From: Anaerolineales bacterium
Lineage (GTDB): Bacteria; Chloroflexota; Anaerolineae; Anaerolineales; Villigracilaceae
Assembly: GCA_020847355.1 (NCBI GenBank)
Contig: JADLCG010000170.1
Coordinates: 1-6,165 of the forward strand
Length of the DNA: 6,165 nucleotides
Reading direction: 5' to 3'
The position numbers were made by a program, and so were the translations under genes. Below the pieces are notes generated by a model. The model did not search any database. It was given only the letters and a program-made list of their open reading frames with translations, and was not told where the DNA came from. This document shows positions 5,277 through 6,165 of this stretch, one piece after another (the first letter of the stretch is position 1; every line of letters begins with the position of its first letter).

Positions 5277-5631
5277 GTTGATCGCGTCTGCGACGCTGAT
5301 TCTCGGCTTTCTGCTCTTCCCTTTCTCGGCGCTGACGTTCCTCTTCGCGGATGCGCGCCCACTCGGCAAGCGTCATCCCCAAGACAGCCGCCGCCGCTGT
5401 GCCCCACAGGATGTTTGGGTCAATAGGGATGTCTGTGATTGGGGTTGTTGTGCTTTCCACGCCAAAACTGTTCACGGTCAGGCTCTCGTCAAATAAAACT
5501 GCATTTGCCTCGCCGCCGAAGGTGACAGGCGTTTGCGGGTTGGCAGGCGCGAGACTTTCAGATGGATTGGCATCATCTGCAACTGGATTACTGGCTGGCA
5601 CGGTGAAGGTGGGGATGGTTTGCAATTTCAT
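4684..5631 (-). CDS. Module A: full-length member of the array, membrane/coiled-coil protein of unknown function
   Basis: I do not recognise the family of this 315-residue protein. Residues 1-72 are low-complexity, rich in Pro, Ala, Asn, Ser and Thr (NPQTPVTFGG at 31-40), and probably disordered; there is no classical signal peptide. Residues 73-88 (ILWGTAAAAVLGMTLA) are hydrophobic and could be a membrane anchor. Residues 90-142 are very rich in Arg, Glu and Gln and form a predicted coiled coil. Residues 143-185 are a polar hinge. Residues 203-242 hold two hydrophobic, glycine-rich stretches (AAQVSIFIAAEVVSVAAG and LFGGLAGAFIGAIAGIGWG), plausible as a membrane hairpin or glycine zipper. Residues 243-315 are soluble: YESSCMNAIQGELDRAY (243-259), IQIWRQEDTIGLYMYGGGN (265-283), then NGPLSNLYLG and SMTGQAP at the end. 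ATG 5631 is the only start that keeps the N-terminus, but it has no evident Shine-Dalgarno. Two truncated paralogues follow on the same strand. Confidence 0.78.
   Translation of the reverse strand: MKLQTIPTFTVPASNPVADDANPSESLAPANPQTPVTFGGEANAVLFDESLTVNSFGVESTTTPITDIPIDPNILWGTAAAAVLGMTLAEWARIREEERQRREREEQKAENQRRRRDQLEAQQQAARLAAQDNRNDYMEDKTDRIDAADNLQWETRQETGSDKPSFALINNKNTNSDDNRQNNMIEIPPLTAEQYAALSNFNTAAQVSIFIAAEVVSVAAGYLFGGLAGAFIGAIAGIGWGVYESSCMNAIQGELDRAYQDQNGIQIWRQEDTIGLYMYGGGNLDASNDSVSLINGPLSNLYLGIMTWSMTGQAP
5255..5397 (-). repeat. Direct repeat of the coiled-coil segment (module A copy)
   Basis: This is the partner of 4481-4624. It overlaps the A/C repeat (4646-5276) by about 20 bases at the QQQAAR codons, so the same short stretch is the joint where both truncated modules match module A. 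Confidence 0.88.
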
Positions 5632-5636
5632 ACTTT

Positions 5637-5664
5637 ATTTTATTATTTTTTCTCTACCGTACAA
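5637..5664 (-). promoter_or_regulatory. Possible promoter for module A, implying a leaderless mRNA
   Basis: On the - strand, TTGTAC (5664-5659), a 16-base spacer and TAAAAT (5642-5637) place the transcription start at or within a base or two of the ATG at 5631. This would fit the lack of a Shine-Dalgarno. The region is very AT-rich, so a chance match to the -10 is likely enough to keep confidence low. Confidence 0.33.
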
Positions 5665-5675
5665 ATAAGGAAGAA

Positions 5676-5736
5676 ATCAGTCATTAAGGTACACTCACGG
5701 TAACCAAACCAAAGAGGTGTCGCCAAAATGACTGAT
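5676..5736. repeat. Inverted repeat enclosing the transposase start codon
   Basis: ATCAGTCATT (5676-5685) is the exact reverse complement of AATGACTGAT (5727-5736), which contains the transposase ATG. The two are separated by 41 bases. A second, crossing pair, CGGTAAC (5698-5704) and GTTACCG (5738-5744), encloses the Shine-Dalgarno and start. In an RNA entering from the left, the first pair would sequester the start codon. Confidence 0.5.
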
Positions 5737-6165
5737 CGTTACCGAGTATACACAAAAGTGAAGAAAATGCTGAAGCAAATGATGAAACTTGATAATCAAG
5801 GACAAGTGGTGACCTTAGCCATGATGATTTCTGGAATTGTGATGAGCCGCAATGCCCAACTGTCTGCGATGAGTTCGGAAATACCAAGCGAGATAAAAGA
5901 GAAAAGCATCGAAATGCGGATGAGACGCTGGGTCAAAGGTCAGATTGATGTGGAAGCGGTCTATCTGCCATTTGCCCGTCAAATTCTGGAAGCCTTAGCC
6001 CACTTGCCGTTAGTCTTGGTCATGGATGGCAGCCAAGTCGGGCGAGGTTGCATGGTCCTGATGGTTGGGGTGTTATATCAGAAGCGCGCCTTACCGATTG
6101 CATGGTTGGTCTACAAAGGCAAGAAAGGACATGCGACTGGTGAACGACACATTCAGGCGTTGGAG
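5686..6165 (+). mobile_element. Insertion sequence, left part (right end outside the window)
   Basis: The transposase gene and its 5' region mark an insertion sequence cut off by the window edge. The exact left end cannot be fixed without the partner terminal repeat. It must lie between the module A promoter region (about 5660) and the transposase ribosome binding site (5713), and I place it near 5686 only as an estimate. The element lies directly upstream of module A and points away from it. Confidence 0.6.
5728..6165 (+). CDS. DDE transposase, IS4-like, N-terminal part
   Basis: The frame is open from ATG 5728 to the window end (146 codons seen), so the C-terminal catalytic residues are missing from view. 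AGAGGTG (5713-5719) lies 8 bases before the ATG. Residues 1-70 are basic and Met-rich, as in DNA-binding N-termini, with EKSIEMRMRRWVKG at 58-71 resembling the block that precedes the catalytic core in IS4-type enzymes. LVLVMDGSQVGRG at 95-107 contains D100, the probable first acidic residue of the DDE triad, followed by a beta-strand-rich core (MVLMVGVLYQKRALPIAWLVYKGKKG at about 109-134, given here as a landmark without ambiguity in frame). It catalyses cut-and-paste movement of the element. The family assignment is by motif recognition only; the general DDE call is firmer than IS4. Confidence 0.8.
   Translation, partial: MTDRYRVYTKVKKMLKQMMKLDNQGQVVTLAMMISGIVMSRNAQLSAMSSEIPSEIKEKSIEMRMRRWVKGQIDVEAVYLPFARQILEALAHLPLVLVMDGSQVGRGCMVLMVGVLYQKRALPIAWLVYKGKKGHATGERHIQALE

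Noticed and set aside
4684..5631. Module A as a secreted Rhs- or CDI-type polymorphic toxin
   Set aside because: No RHS repeats, haemagglutinin repeats, known nuclease or deaminase motifs, or adjacent immunity gene were seen. Only the array geometry is similar, so the toxin label was not used.
1..6165. tRNA, rRNA or CRISPR arrays anywhere in the window
   Set aside because: I saw no cloverleaf with conserved T-arm sequence, no rRNA-like blocks and no regularly spaced repeats.

Overview
The window looks like a piece of a bacterial chromosome of mid GC content, most likely from Chloroflexota (class Anaerolineae or a relative). That placement is an inference from the style of the glutamate dehydrogenase and the acidic-tailed small protein, not a search result. 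It has two halves: an ordinary metabolic half on the + strand (1-3203), and an accessory half (3204-6165) with a tandem family of unrecognised proteins on the - strand and the start of an insertion sequence on the + strand.

Metabolic half. It opens with the C-terminal third of a class 2 dihydroorotate dehydrogenase (pyrD, 3-371). Next come a 121-residue hypothetical protein (444-809) and a very strong intrinsic terminator (818-856). A crotonase-superfamily enoyl-CoA hydratase/isomerase of PaaG-like type follows (860-1630); its ATG lies only 3 bases after the terminator T-run. A near-consensus sigma-70 promoter (1694-1722) then leads into a short leader containing a possible 8-codon peptide (1753-1779) and a terminator-like hairpin (1788-1820). 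After that comes a complete Glu/Leu/Phe/Val-type glutamate dehydrogenase (gdhA, 1848-3146), closed by a bidirectional terminator (3162-3203). The leader layout suggests that gdhA could be controlled by attenuation.

Accessory half. Three - strand genes belong to one family. The first in transcription order (5631-4684, 'module A', 315 aa) is full length: a low-complexity N-terminus, a short hydrophobic segment, an Arg/Glu-rich coiled coil, a hinge, a glycine-rich hydrophobic pair and a conserved C-terminal domain. The second (4602-3967, 'module B') has an almost identical coiled coil but a strongly diverged C-terminal domain and no N-terminus. The third (3956-3312, 'module C') repeats the A-type C-terminal domain but begins in the middle of the coiled coil. 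A 28-bp relic of the hinge (3233-3260) marks a fourth, nearly lost copy. One complete gene followed by N-terminally truncated copies with shared joints and alternative C-termini resembles full-length plus 'orphan tip' or silent-cassette arrays. This is the most interesting feature of the window.

The right edge carries a transposase gene (5728 to beyond the window), which looks like an IS4-type DDE family member. It diverges from module A. Its start codon lies in one arm of a 10-bp inverted repeat, as expected for an element protected against transcription from outside.
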